A stretch of 64,000 bases of DNA from assembly GCF_000718985.1 (NCBI RefSeq), contig NZ_JODL01000028.1, positions 1-64,000 of the forward strand, read 5' to 3'. The notes beneath the pieces were generated by a model that had not been told where the DNA came from, did no database searches, and was given only the letters and a program-made list of their open reading frames with translations. The position numbers and the translations under genes were made by a program. Below are positions 36,576 to 48,704 of this stretch, piece by piece; within the stretch, counting starts at the first letter, position 1; every line of letters begins with the position of its first letter. The stretch comes from Streptomyces megasporus. GTDB lineage: Bacteria; Actinomycetota; Actinomycetes; Streptomycetales; Streptomycetaceae.

Positions 36576-38078
36576 TCACGCCTCGCCGGTGTGGACCTGG
36601 AAGGCCGCCCGGCGCACGGCCCTGGCCAGCACCGGGTCCGGATGGGCGGCGGCGAGCGCCACCAGGACCTGGACCGTGCGGGGGTGGCCGGTGGCGCGGA
36701 TCTCCTCCAGCAGCGCCGGGACGCTCTCCTGCACGGCCGAGTCCAGGTGCTCCACCAGCAGCCGGCCGTCCCCGTGGTCGGCGACGGCCGCGGCGGTGTC
36801 CACCCACAGCCAGGTGGCCTCCTCGCGCGTCAGGACACCGGAGGCGCCGCCCGCCAGGTCGGCCGGGTCGGCGCCCTCGTGTTCGGCGAGCCAGAGCAGG
36901 GCGTAGGGACGCAGGGTGGGCTCGTCCACGACCTCCCGGACGGCGGACTCGGCGGGAGCGCCCACGACGCGCAGCGCCTCGAAGGCCAGACCGCGGATGA
37001 GGGCCTCCTCACCGCGGGCGGCCTCCAGCAGCTCGGCGACGGCCGGGCCGGTGGGGCGCGCGGCGAGCCAGGCCCGGTACTCGGCGCGGGCCTCGCCGGG
37101 CGAGAGCCGGGCACAGCCCCGCAGCATGTCCTCGGCGGGATGCTCTATGTTCCCGGCGGGACTCTGCGCGGCGACGCAGATCTGTTCGAGTTTCACCCAC
37201 ACGGCCCAGTTGCCCAGCGGGGTGAGCACCGCCTGCCCGGGACGGCCCTCGCCGTCCGCGGCGCACCGGGTGAGGGCGCCGACGGAGGCGAGGCCGTCCA
37301 ACGCCCAGTCCAGGAGCGCGGGCAGGCCCCGGACGACGGGGCCCGCCCCCGCCCCGTCCGGCTCCTTCCCGCGCTCCGCGGACCGATCCCTTCCGCGCTC
37401 CGCGGACCGGTCCTTTCCGCGCTCCGCGGGCCGATCCTTTCCGCGCTCCGCGCGGAGTTCCGCGATTCTCTGCCGCAGCAGGTCCAGCAGGAGCGGCACG
37501 GTCACCGGCCCGGACGACAGGTGCATCACGGACAGGAACTGCGGGGCCGCCACGACGACGTCGCCGACCAGCGCCGGGTCGGCGTCGTCGGGCGCCGGAT
37601 GGGCGAGCGACCACGCGTCGAAGAGGGCGACCCAGCCGCGCAGCACCGCGGAGTCGTCGCGGTCCCAGGCGCGCAACCGCCAGCCGGGCACGGCGGTCTC
37701 GCCGTGCAGTTCGATCAGGCCGGCGAGCCGGGCGCGGTCCCAGTGGACGCGCACCTGCTCCACCGACATCCTCAACTCGGCCGCGGCCCGCTCGGCCTCC
37801 GTCACCGGCGACAGACCGGTTCCGTCCGCCCAGCGGGCCAGGCGCACGGCGTCGTCGAGGCAGGCCCGCGCCTGCCGGGCCAGTTGGTCACGGGGATGGA
37901 CCCCCTCGGGGGGCCGGAGCGTCCTCTGCCGGCGGCGCGCGTTCACTGCTCGGCGCGCGGCGGCGAGAGGCTGACGGGCAACGAGGCGCAGCCTGGTGTC
38001 TCGCGGTGTACGGGACGTCACGGGAGCAGTTTTGTGCACGACCGCCCGAAAGCCCAAACGTCCGTGCACAGACCTCAT
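36576..38078 (-). CDS. large conserved hypothetical protein with tandem octapeptide repeats
   Basis: A 500-residue cytoplasmic protein that I do not recognise as a named family. The N-terminal half contains ARRAVNARRRQRTLRPPEGVHP and a helix-turn-helix-like stretch, RAAAELRMSVEQVRVHWDRA. The C-terminal 200 residues are helical, with HEAT-like repeats (EALIRGLAFEALRVVG ... VPALLEEIRATGHPRTVQVLVALAAAHPD). A tandem repeat of the unit AERGKDRS (about four copies) lies near the middle. The start is uncertain; a GTG at 38021 is possible, and neither start has a good ribosome-binding site. Confidence 0.72.
   Translation of the reverse strand: MRSVHGRLGFRAVVHKTAPVTSRTPRDTRLRLVARQPLAAARRAVNARRRQRTLRPPEGVHPRDQLARQARACLDDAVRLARWADGTGLSPVTEAERAAAELRMSVEQVRVHWDRARLAGLIELHGETAVPGWRLRAWDRDDSAVLRGWVALFDAWSLAHPAPDDADPALVGDVVVAAPQFLSVMHLSSGPVTVPLLLDLLRQRIAELRAERGKDRPAERGKDRSAERGRDRSAERGKEPDGAGAGPVVRGLPALLDWALDGLASVGALTRCAADGEGRPGQAVLTPLGNWAVWVKLEQICVAAQSPAGNIEHPAEDMLRGCARLSPGEARAEYRAWLAARPTGPAVAELLEAARGEEALIRGLAFEALRVVGAPAESAVREVVDEPTLRPYALLWLAEHEGADPADLAGGASGVLTREEATWLWVDTAAAVADHGDGRLLVEHLDSAVQESVPALLEEIRATGHPRTVQVLVALAAAHPDPVLARAVRRAAFQVHTGEA
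37366..37455 (-). repeat. 24-bp tandem repeat within a coding sequence
   Basis: About 3.5 copies of a 24-bp unit built on CCGCGCTCCGCGGACCGATC encode the in-frame octapeptide repeat of the hypothetical protein gene. Copies differ by only one or two bases, which suggests recent slippage. Boundaries are approximate. Confidence 0.7.
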
Positions 38079-38169
38079 CTGAGCGACCCGCGGGAGCGTC
38101 CGCCGAGCACCCGCGCGGACGCCCGCACGAGCGCCTGGACAGCGCCTGGGCAAGCGCCTGCGTGAGCCC

Positions 38170-39303
38170 CTACATGAGCGGGGTGAGGAACCGGCGCAGC
38201 GCCTCCTCGTAGCCCTTCGGATCGGCGTTCCACATGGCGGCGTGCGGGGCCTGCCGGACGACGTGCAGCGAGACCAGGTCGGGACGCCGCTCGGCCAACT
38301 CGCGGGAGAGGTCCCAGGGGGCGACGGTGTCGTCGGGGCCGTGCAGGACCAGGGTGGGCAGCTCCAGGCTCGACGGGTCGGTCACCTCCGGCAGCGGCCC
38401 CGGATGCAGCCGGGCGCGGCCCTGCGCGGCGCGCACGGCCAGCGGCAGCAGCGGCCGGGGGACGTGGCGGCCGGCGGCGAGGGACCGGAGCGTGGCCCGC
38501 CAGTCGAGCACGGGCGAGTCCAGCACCAGCCCGGCGACGCGGTCGCGGAGCGGGGAGTGCGCCGCGGCCCGCAGCGCCATGGAGGCCCCGGTGGACCAGC
38601 CGTACAGCACGACGTTCCGTGCGCCGCGGTCCAGGGCGTGGCGGATCGCCGCGTCCAGGTCGTGCCACTCGGAGTCCCCCAGGTACATGGTGCCGGCGGG
38701 CGAGCGGGGCGCTCCGGGGTCGCCGCGGTGGGAGAGGACGAGCGTCGGCAGCCCCCTCCCGTGGAGGAACGGCAGCAGGTTCATGGGGTGTTCGCGCGTG
38801 GCGCCCAGGCCGTGCACGGCGATCACCCACACGTCGCGGAGGGCGGGCAGGTACCAGGCGGGCAGCTCGCCGAGTTCGCCGGGCACCGCCACGTCCTCGT
38901 ACTCCAGGCCCAGGGCGTCGCGCGGGTTGCCGGTGTACACCTGAGGGGTGACCCGCACCCGGTCGCCGGGGGCGAGACGGCCGCGGTCGACGCGCTCCAG
39001 GCGCCTGACGACGGTGTCGGCGGTGGAGGGCACGTCGAGCACCGGGCCGACGACGGCGTGCCGGCCGGGACCGGTGAGCGCGTAGGTGCCGGGCAGCTCG
39101 GAGACGAGCGAGCGGGTCAGGGTGATCTGCCCCGCCGCGGTGGCGTGGACCGTCAGCGACGCCCCCCGGAACCCGACGGGCAGGGAACGCCCGGTGGGCG
39201 GTCGGAGGGCAGCGTGGGCCGCGTACCGTCCGGCCACGACCGCGGCCGCGCCGGCACCGAGCACGGTGGTGGCGGCCAGGGCCGCCGTTTTGCGCAGGCT
39301 CAT
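38170..39303 (-). CDS. alpha/beta hydrolase, membrane-anchored or secreted
   Basis: A 377-residue hydrolase. The N-terminus is signal-like (MSLRKTAALAATTVLGAGAAAVVAG). After a 130-residue family-specific region, the fold proceeds with VWVIAVHGLGATREHP. The nucleophile elbow is GWSTGASMA, an acid residue probably lies in LVLHGPDDTVAPWD, and His is in RQAPHAAMWNAD. It most resembles serine aminopeptidase/esterase-type hydrolases. The substrate is unknown. It lies next to a hypothetical gene and a class II aldolase gene on the same strand, without tight spacing. Confidence 0.88.
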   Translation of the reverse strand: MSLRKTAALAATTVLGAGAAAVVAGRYAAHAALRPPTGRSLPVGFRGASLTVHATAAGQITLTRSLVSELPGTYALTGPGRHAVVGPVLDVPSTADTVVRRLERVDRGRLAPGDRVRVTPQVYTGNPRDALGLEYEDVAVPGELGELPAWYLPALRDVWVIAVHGLGATREHPMNLLPFLHGRGLPTLVLSHRGDPGAPRSPAGTMYLGDSEWHDLDAAIRHALDRGARNVVLYGWSTGASMALRAAAHSPLRDRVAGLVLDSPVLDWRATLRSLAAGRHVPRPLLPLAVRAAQGRARLHPGPLPEVTDPSSLELPTLVLHGPDDTVAPWDLSRELAERRPDLVSLHVVRQAPHAAMWNADPKGYEEALRRFLTPLM

Positions 39304-39394
39304 CCTGCCCAGGATGGCGGTGCGAGGCCGTGGAGGCCAGCGGGACGGACCCGGCGGGTGATCCGGGGCGTCCCGGCCCGGCGTGGCGGGCCGC

Positions 39395-40054
39395 TCACGT
39401 CGAACGGCCGTCCGGCTGCCCGTAGCCGCGCAGCCGTTCGGCCACCCGGCCCAGCTCCTCGGCCGGCAGCAGCGTGGGCGTGCGGCCGGGCACGGAGGCG
39501 GCGGCGAGCCAGACCCGGCACATCCACTCCAGTTGGGCGGTGTCGTCGTACGCCCTGCGGAGGCTGTCGCCGTACACGATCGTGCCGTGGTTGCGCAGCA
39601 GACAGCCGGTGCGGTCGCGCAGGGCCTCCAGGGCGTGGGCGGCGAGTTCGTCGCTGCCGTACGTGGCGTAGGGTGCCACTCGTACCGGGCCGCCCAGGGC
39701 GGCGGCCGCGTAGTGGATCGCCGGGAGCTCCTCCACCAGGGTGGAGACGGCCGTGGCGTGGACGGCGTGGGTGTGGACGATCGCCGCGGCGTCGGTGGCT
39801 CGGTAGATCGCCAGGTGCATCGGCAGTTCGCTGGTGGGCCTCAGCTCACCGGCCACCCGCCGTCCGTCGAGGTCGACGGCGCACAACTCGTCCGGCCCCA
39901 GCCGGTCGTACGGGACGCCGCTGGGGGTCACCAGAACGGTGTCGTCGACCCGTGCCGACACGTTGCCGGAGGTGCCCACGACGAGCCCGTCGGCCACCGT
40001 CCGGCGCGCCGTGTCCACCAGCTCGCGCCAGGCGTCGTCCCAGGTCCGCCGCAT
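39395..40054 (-). CDS. class II aldolase/adducin family protein
   Basis: A 219-residue metal-dependent aldolase of the L-fuculose-phosphate aldolase type. The zinc ligands are visible in IVHTHAVHATA (HxH) and LLRNHGTIVYG (His). LRPTSELPMHLAIYRATDA contains the conserved catalytic acidic residue, and GTSGNVSAR lies near the phosphate site. The ATG of MRRTWDDAWREL is preceded by GGAGG eight bases upstream, which rules out the longer GTG form. Substrate specificity is not predictable from context. Confidence 0.88.
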   Translation of the reverse strand: MRRTWDDAWRELVDTARRTVADGLVVGTSGNVSARVDDTVLVTPSGVPYDRLGPDELCAVDLDGRRVAGELRPTSELPMHLAIYRATDAAAIVHTHAVHATAVSTLVEELPAIHYAAAALGGPVRVAPYATYGSDELAAHALEALRDRTGCLLRNHGTIVYGDSLRRAYDDTAQLEWMCRVWLAAASVPGRTPTLLPAEELGRVAERLRGYGQPDGRST

Positions 40055-40189
40055 CCGTGCCACCTCCGTGCCGCCTCCGGCGGAGCACTGTAGCGCGGCC
40101 GGTTACCGGCGGTCGGGTGACCTCGGGCGCGCGTCACCGTGTCCCACCTCCCTGCACAGGTTCAGGGAGATACCGTGAATCCGCTCCCA

Positions 40190-40211
40190 GTTCACCTTGC
40201 GTTCACCCTGG
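40190..40211 (+). promoter_or_regulatory. PHO box (PhoP-binding direct repeat)
   Basis: Two consecutive 11-bp direct repeat units, GTTCACCTTGC (40190-40200) and GTTCACCCTGG (40201-40211), match the Streptomyces PHO box consensus GTTCACC. They lie about 50 bp upstream of the phosphate transporter start, so PhoP should activate the gene under phosphate limitation. A degenerate third unit may follow at 40219 (GTTCGCC). Confidence 0.85.
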
Positions 40212-40259
40212 GTCCCTACGTTCGCCGCGTACATCTCCTTCGACTGATTGCCTGGGTGA

Positions 40260-41507
40260 ATGGAAAACATCACGCTTCTCATCGGGATCGTGATCGTCAC
40301 AGCCTTGGTGTTCGACTTCACCAACGGCTTCCACGACACGGCCAACGCCATGGCCACCACCATTTCCACCGGGGCACTCAAGCCCAAGACCGCGGTGGCG
40401 ATGTCGGCGGTCCTCAACCTCATCGGCGCCTTCATCTCGGTCGAGGTCGCCGCCACCATCTCCAAAGGCCTCATCAACGAGGACTCCGGAATCGATCCGG
40501 CCGTGGTCCTGGCGGGTCTGGTCGGAGCGATCATCTGGAACCTGTTGACCTGGTTGGCGGGTCTCCCCTCCAGTTCCTCCCACGCCCTCATGGGCGGCCT
40601 CATCGGCGCGACCATCGCCTCCGTCGGCATCGGCGCCGTCTCCATGAGCGCGGTCGTCTCCAAGGTGCTGCTCCCGGCCCTGGCGGCCCCGCTGGTCGCC
40701 GGCATCGCGGCGATGCTCGCCACCAAGCTCACCTACCGGATCACCCGGAAGACCGAGGAGCGGGACGTGGCCAAGGGCTACCGCGCCGGGCAGATCGCCT
40801 CGGCCGCCCTGGTCTCCCTCGCCCACGGCACCAACGACGCCCAGAAGACGATGGGCGTCATCACCCTCGCCCTGATCTCCGGCGGCCTGCTGGGCGCCGA
40901 CGCCGACCCGCCGATGTGGGTCATCGCCTCGGCCGGCATCGCGATCGCCCTGGGCACCTACCTGGGCGGCTGGCGGATCATCCGCACCATGGGCAAGGGC
41001 CTCACCGACATCCGGCCGGCCCAGGGCTTCGCGGCCCAGACCAGCTCGGCCGTCACCATCCTGGCCTCCTCCCACCTGGGCTTCGCGCTCTCCACCACCC
41101 AGGTCTGCTCCGGCTCGATCATGGGCTCCGGACTGGGCCGCAAGGGCGGCACGGTGCGCTGGAACACCGCGGGCCGCATGCTGGCCGCCTGGGGTCTGAC
41201 CCTCCCGGCCGCCGGTCTGGTGGCCGCGGGCGCCGCCCTGTTGACCGCCCAGGGCGACTGGGGCGTCATCGTCGTCACGGTCCTCACCGTGGTGATCAGC
41301 GCCGCGATCTGGCTCGCCTCCCGCAAGGAGCCGGTGGACCACACCAACGTCAACGACGTCGAGCCGGTCGCGCCCGACACCCCCGCGCAGCTCGGCGTCC
41401 CGCCCCAGCCCGCCGTCGTCGCCGGCGTCGGGACCGGCACGGCCGACGCCGAGGCCGAGTCCTCGGGTCCCTCGGCCGCCGCACCCCTCTCCTCCTCGGC
41501 CTCGTAG
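40260..41507 (+). CDS. pitH2: low-affinity inorganic phosphate transporter (PiT family)
   Basis: A 415-residue membrane protein with about 10-11 helices. The duplicated PiT signature is complete: FDFTNGFHDTANAMATTI near the N-terminus and SLAHGTNDAQKTMGVI in the middle. The segment SSSSHALMGGLIGA also belongs to the family. The cytoplasmic C-terminal tail (about 365-415) is Pro/Ala/Ser-rich. The PHO box upstream fits S. coelicolor pitH2, which is under PhoP control. The ATG start is adjacent to GGGTGA. A small membrane protein gene follows 43 bp downstream. Confidence 0.94.
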   Translation: MENITLLIGIVIVTALVFDFTNGFHDTANAMATTISTGALKPKTAVAMSAVLNLIGAFISVEVAATISKGLINEDSGIDPAVVLAGLVGAIIWNLLTWLAGLPSSSSHALMGGLIGATIASVGIGAVSMSAVVSKVLLPALAAPLVAGIAAMLATKLTYRITRKTEERDVAKGYRAGQIASAALVSLAHGTNDAQKTMGVITLALISGGLLGADADPPMWVIASAGIAIALGTYLGGWRIIRTMGKGLTDIRPAQGFAAQTSSAVTILASSHLGFALSTTQVCSGSIMGSGLGRKGGTVRWNTAGRMLAAWGLTLPAAGLVAAGAALLTAQGDWGVIVVTVLTVVISAAIWLASRKEPVDHTNVNDVEPVAPDTPAQLGVPPQPAVVAGVGTGTADAEAESSGPSAAAPLSSSAS

Positions 41508-41550
41508 CGCCGCGCGGGAACCCCACAGGAATCGCAAAGGAAACAGCCTC

Positions 41551-41769
41551 ATGGACATCGACTGGGCCGCTCTCGGCCAGGTCTTCGGGGTCAGCCTCGT
41601 GATGACGGTCGGCTTGGTGGGCGTCTTCACCCTCGGCATCGTCGGAACCCGCACCAGCAGCAAGGCCGGGGACAGCGGTCCCGCCCTCCTCGGCCGGGTC
41701 GGCGCCTACGCCAGCTTCGCCCTGTGCGCGGCGGCCGTGGTGTACGGCATCTACATCATCGCTGCCTGA
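41551..41769 (+). CDS. small membrane protein linked to the phosphate transporter
   Basis: A 72-residue protein with two hydrophobic helices (about 8-30 and 48-70) joined by a polar loop (RTSSKAGDSGPALLG). It follows the PiT gene by 43 bp on the same strand, has AAAGGA upstream of its ATG, and ends at a terminator, so it belongs to the same PHO-controlled operon. It is conserved in this position in Streptomyces as far as I recall. A transporter accessory role is inference. Confidence 0.8.
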   Translation: MDIDWAALGQVFGVSLVMTVGLVGVFTLGIVGTRTSSKAGDSGPALLGRVGAYASFALCAAAVVYGIYIIAA

Positions 41770-41783
41770 GCAGCGCGCCTCCG

Positions 41784-41814
41784 GGCGCCCGACGGGACCG
41801 TCGGGCGCCTTTTC
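41784..41814 (+). terminator. rho-independent terminator of the pit operon
   Basis: An 11-bp stem (41784-41794 with 41799-41809) with a 4-base loop is followed directly by TTTTC. It is one of the few classical U-tailed terminators in the window and lies 15 bp past the stop of the small membrane protein gene. Confidence 0.85.
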
Positions 41815-41917
41815 ATGCCCGCACGCCGGGTGTGCGCGGCGCGCGTCCGCGTCGTGTGCGCTTCCGCACACTCCGCCGTCGCAGGTCATCGCCGAGTTGA
41901 CGCCTCATTCCCGGCCG

Positions 41918-42086
41918 TGGTGGACTTCCCGTTGCCCAACGGCGGCAGGAGAGGAAGCCGGTGCGAATCCGGCGCGGTCCCGCCACTGTCACCGGGGAGC
42001 GCTTCCCCACCCAGGGCCACGGCTCGCACATCGAGCTGGAAGGCCGGGGAAGCGCGGATCCGGGAGCCAGGAGACTCTCACCGCCG
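41918..42086 (+). promoter_or_regulatory. cobalamin riboswitch
   Basis: The conserved core elements appear in order: GGAAGCCGGTGCGAATCCGG (41953-41972), GGTCCCGCCACTGTCACCGG (41977-41996), a variable stem around 42000-42055, and the B12 box AGCCAGGAGACTCTCACCG (42065-42083). It precedes the whole cobalamin operon, so adenosylcobalamin should shut off expression. A CAGGG-CGAGGA-CCCTG hairpin (42099-42114) just downstream may be part of the expression platform. A TTGACG at 41897 may be the -35 element. Boundaries are approximate. Confidence 0.95.
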
Positions 42087-42131
42087 GTCACGTCGATCCA
42101 GGGCGAGGACCCTGAGTGAGGACACATCGCC

Positions 42132-42197
42132 ATGCCCGGCATTCCGCCTGCCCCTGCCCCCTCCACGGTGACCGCACGAGGCGCGACGGCACGCTGA
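42132..42197 (+). CDS. putative 21-residue leader ORF between riboswitch and cobD
   Basis: An ATG-started frame (MPGIPPAPAPSTVTARGATAR) begins about 45 bp after the B12 box, with GAGG about 11 bases upstream. It ends 4 bp before the cobD ATG. cobD itself lacks a ribosome-binding site, so coupled translation through this short frame is plausible. It may equally be non-coding. No homologue is known to me. Confidence 0.4.
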   Translation: MPGIPPAPAPSTVTARGATAR

Positions 42198-42201
42198 CGC
42201 C

Positions 42202-43209
42202 ATGCGCGCCGACCACACCACCACCGCCACCGCCCTCCCGGACCTCCCCGCCGCATCGGGGTACGCGTACGGAGCGGTGCTCGGGTACCTGTTCGATCTG
42301 ATCGCCGGCGATCCCCGCCGCGCCCATCCCGTCGCCGCCTTCGGGCGTGCCGCCACGGCCCTCGAACGCCTGCTGTGGCGCGACCACCGCGGCGCGGGCG
42401 CGCTCTACACCGGCGTGTGCGCGGGTGGGGCCGTGGCCGCCGCGGCGGCGCTGGACCGTGCCGCGCGCCGCTCCCCCGCCGTCTCTGTCGCGTTGACGGC
42501 CGCCGCGACCTGGACCGTGGTCGGCGGCAGCAGCCTGGCCCGTGAGGCCCGCGCCATCGCCGCCGCCCTGGAGGCCGGCGATCTGGAGGCGGCCCGCGCC
42601 CGACTGCCCCACCTGTGCGGACGGGATCCGCGGGCGCTGGACGCCGACGGCATCGCCCGGGCCGTCGTGGAGTCCGTCGCCGAGAACACCTCCGACGCCG
42701 TGGTCGGCGCCCTGGTCTGGGGCGCGGCCTGCGGCGTGCCGGGGCTGGCCGGCTTCCGGGCCGTCAACACCCTGGACGCGATGGTCGGGCACCGCTCGCC
42801 GCGTCACCTCCGTTTCGGCTGGGCCGCGGCCCGGCTGGACGACGTCGCGGGGTGGCCCGGCGCCCGGCTGAGCGCGCTGCTGGCCGCCCTCGCCGGCCCC
42901 GATCCGCGCGGCGCGCTCCGCGCCTGGCGCGCGGACGCCCACCGTCACCCCAGCCCCAACGCCGGAAGGGTCGAGGCGGCGTTCGCGGGCGCGCTCGGCG
43001 TGCGGCTGGGCGGGACGCTGTCGTACGGCGGCCGGGTCGAGCACCGTCCGGTGCTCAACGCCTCCGGCCGTCCGGTGCGCGTGGCGGACATCGAGCGGGC
43101 GGTACGGCTGTCGCGCCGGGTGGGCGCGCTGGCACTGGCGGTGTGCGCCGGCGCCGGAGCCCTGCGGGAGCAGCGGCGGAACGGCCGGAGCGGGAGGGCG
43201 GCCCTGTGA
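42202..43209 (+). CDS. cobD: adenosylcobinamide-phosphate synthase CobD/CbiB
   Basis: Attaches the aminopropanol phosphate arm to adenosylcobyric acid. The 335-residue integral membrane protein shows the family opening [29 protein letters not shown], the core [25 protein letters not shown], and [15 protein letters not shown] in the middle. The C-terminal [21 protein letters not shown] block is also diagnostic. It is the first full gene after the cobalamin riboswitch. Its stop overlaps the ATG of cobQ by one base. Confidence 0.95.
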   Translation: MRADHTTTATALPDLPAASGYAYGAVLGYLFDLIAGDPRRAHPVAAFGRAATALERLLWRDHRGAGALYTGVCAGGAVAAAAALDRAARRSPAVSVALTAAATWTVVGGSSLAREARAIAAALEAGDLEAARARLPHLCGRDPRALDADGIARAVVESVAENTSDAVVGALVWGAACGVPGLAGFRAVNTLDAMVGHRSPRHLRFGWAAARLDDVAGWPGARLSALLAALAGPDPRGALRAWRADAHRHPSPNAGRVEAAFAGALGVRLGGTLSYGGRVEHRPVLNASGRPVRVADIERAVRLSRRVGALALAVCAGAGALREQRRNGRSGRAAL

Positions 43210-44753
43210 TGGACGGCGTGACGGACGGTGTGACGGACGGTGTGACGGGCGGCGGACTGCTGATCGCGGGGACGACCTCGGACGCGGGCAAGAGCGTGGT
43301 CACGGCGGGCGTCTGCCGTTGGCTGGCCCGCCGGGGCGTCAAGGTGGCGCCGTTCAAGGCGCAGAACATGTCGCTCAACTCCTTCGTCACCCGGGACGGC
43401 GCCGAGATCGGCCGCGCCCAGGCCATGCAGGCCGCCGCGGCCCGGGTGGAGCCCACCGCGCTGATGAACCCGGTGCTGCTCAAGCCGGGCGGCGACCGCA
43501 CCAGTCAGGTCGTGCTGCTGGGGAAGCCGGTGGGCGAGCTGAGCGCCCGCGGCTACCACGCGGGACGGCAGGAGAGGCTGCTGGGGACGGTCCTGGACTG
43601 TCTGACCGAGCTGCGGCGCACCCACGACGCGGTGATCTGCGAGGGCGCCGGCAGCCCGGCCGAGATCAACCTGCGGCACAGCGACATCGTCAACATGGGG
43701 CTGGCCCGCGCGGCCCGGCTGCCGGTCGTGGTGGTCGGCGACATCGACCGCGGCGGCGTCTTCGCGTCCCTCTTCGGGACCACCGCCCTGCTGTCGGCCG
43801 AGGACCAGGCCCTGGTGGCGGGCTACCTGGTGAACAAGTTCCGCGGCGATGTGACGCTGCTGGAGCCGGGGCTGGAGATGTTGCGGGGACTGACCGGACG
43901 GCCGGTGCTGGGCGTCCTGCCGTACCGGCACGGGCTCGGCATCGACGAGGAGGACGGGCTGCGTCTCTCCCTGCGCGGCACCGTCCGCGAATCGACCGTC
44001 GCGCCCCCGCACGGCCGGGACGTGCTGCGCGTCGCGGTGGTGCCCGTGCCGCTGATGTCGAACTTCACGGACGTGGACGCGCTGGCGGCCGAGCCGGGCG
44101 TGGTCGTGCGGTTCTGCGACCGGCCCGAGGAACTGGCCGACGCCGACCTGGCCGTCGTGCCCGGCACCCGCGGCACCGTGCGGGCCCTCGCCTGGCTGCG
44201 CGAGCGCGGCCTGGCCGACGCGCTGGTCCGCCGGGCCGCCGAGGGGCGACCGGTGCTGGGGATCTGCGGCGGCTTCCAGATGCTGGGCGAGCGGATCGAG
44301 GACGAGGTGGAGTCCCGGGCCGGGACGGTCGACGGCCTGGGGCTGCTGCCGGTACGGGTGCGCTTCGCGCCGGAGAAGACCCTGGCCCGGCCGGTCGGCG
44401 AGGCGCTGGGCGAGGCCGTGGAGGGCTACGAGATCCACCACGGCGTGGCCGAGGTGACCGGCGGGGACGAGCCGTTCCTGGACGGCTGCCGCAGCGGCTC
44501 GGTGTGGGGCACCCACTGGCACGGGTCGCTGGAGAGCGACGGTTTCCGGCGGGCCTTCCTGCGGCGCGTGGCGGCGGACGCGGGACGGGCGTTCGTCCCC
44601 GCCCCCGACACGTCCTTCGCCGCGCTCCGCGAGGAGCAGCTCGACCGGCTGGGCGACCTGGTGGAGGAGCACGCCGACACCGACGCGTTGCTGCGACTGA
44701 TCGAGGACGGCGCGCCCAGGGGCCTGCCGTTCACACCGCCGGGAGCACCGTGA
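43209..44753 (+). CDS. cobQ: cobyric acid synthase CobQ
   Basis: Amidates four side chains of adenosylcobyrinic acid diamide using glutamine and ATP. The 514-residue protein has an N-terminal P-loop domain ([38 protein letters not shown]) and a C-terminal glutamine amidotransferase domain. The latter has the nucleophile in [10 protein letters not shown] and the His in [10 protein letters not shown]. The N-terminus begins with a triplicated [14 protein letters not shown] stretch encoded by GTGACGGACG repeats. It overlaps cobD by one base and the next frame by GTGA. Confidence 0.96.
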   Translation: MDGVTDGVTDGVTGGGLLIAGTTSDAGKSVVTAGVCRWLARRGVKVAPFKAQNMSLNSFVTRDGAEIGRAQAMQAAAARVEPTALMNPVLLKPGGDRTSQVVLLGKPVGELSARGYHAGRQERLLGTVLDCLTELRRTHDAVICEGAGSPAEINLRHSDIVNMGLARAARLPVVVVGDIDRGGVFASLFGTTALLSAEDQALVAGYLVNKFRGDVTLLEPGLEMLRGLTGRPVLGVLPYRHGLGIDEEDGLRLSLRGTVRESTVAPPHGRDVLRVAVVPVPLMSNFTDVDALAAEPGVVVRFCDRPEELADADLAVVPGTRGTVRALAWLRERGLADALVRRAAEGRPVLGICGGFQMLGERIEDEVESRAGTVDGLGLLPVRVRFAPEKTLARPVGEALGEAVEGYEIHHGVAEVTGGDEPFLDGCRSGSVWGTHWHGSLESDGFRRAFLRRVAADAGRAFVPAPDTSFAALREEQLDRLGDLVEEHADTDALLRLIEDGAPRGLPFTPPGAP

Positions 44754-44869
44754 CCGACACGACCGACACGGCCGATGCACTCGACACACCCGACACGGCC
44801 GATATACCCGACACACCGGACGCGACCGAGACGAGCGCCACGAAGGGCGTACGCACCCATGGGGGTTCC
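44750..44869 (+). repeat. low-complexity Asp/Thr-coding stretch before cobN
   Basis: The 117 bases between cobQ and the cobN ATG are built from variants of GACAC and GACCGA. They stay open in the cobN frame and would encode [18 protein letters not shown] and similar if a GTG at 44750 (overlapping the cobQ stop, GGGAG four bases upstream) were used. This could be a disordered N-terminal extension of CobN, or expanded intergenic sequence. Confidence 0.6.
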
Positions 44870-48532
<3,663 letters not shown>

Positions 48533-48540
48533 CCTTCCCC

Positions 48541-48630
48541 GTCCGCATCCCCGCATACGCGGGGCCGATACGGCGATCCGGCGTCACGGACACGACGGCG
48601 CGGGACCACCCCCGCGTGCGCGGGGTCCAT
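48541..48630. CRISPR. two-repeat CRISPR-like mini-array (type I-E-like), degenerate
   Basis: Two 29-bp units, 48541-48569 and 48602-48630, share the core CCCCGC-4 nt-GCGGGG hairpin and 20 of 29 positions. They are spaced exactly 61 bp apart, leaving a 32-bp spacer (48570-48601). The second unit, GGGACCACCCCCGCGTGCG followed by CGGGGTCCAT, is very like streptomycete type I-E repeats (GGGACCA-CCCCGC-N4-GCGGGG-NNCAN). I see no third repeat 61 bp on either side and no cas gene in the window. It sits in the 172-bp gap between cobN and the ChlI-ChlD gene. Confidence 0.6.
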
Positions 48631-48704
48631 GTCCCCGGCCTCGGTCACCCGCCGACGGCCATCCGCGCTGTCGGCGAACACTCACTCCAAGGAGGGACGG
48701 CAGC

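Noticed and set aside
37366..37455. Short tandem repeats as a CRISPR array
   Set aside because: The units abut without spacers and encode an in-frame octapeptide repeat, so they are a coding minisatellite.
43319..44869. Plus-strand open frame running into cobN
   Set aside because: It is the +1 frame shadow of cobQ, with Arg/Gly-rich composition and no domain. Only the part from 44750 or 44870 is plausible as coding.
48570..48601. Spacer of the mini-array as a guide against the cobalamin riboswitch or cob genes
   Set aside because: I saw only short matches of about 8 bases to sequences in the window, as expected by chance in GC-rich DNA.
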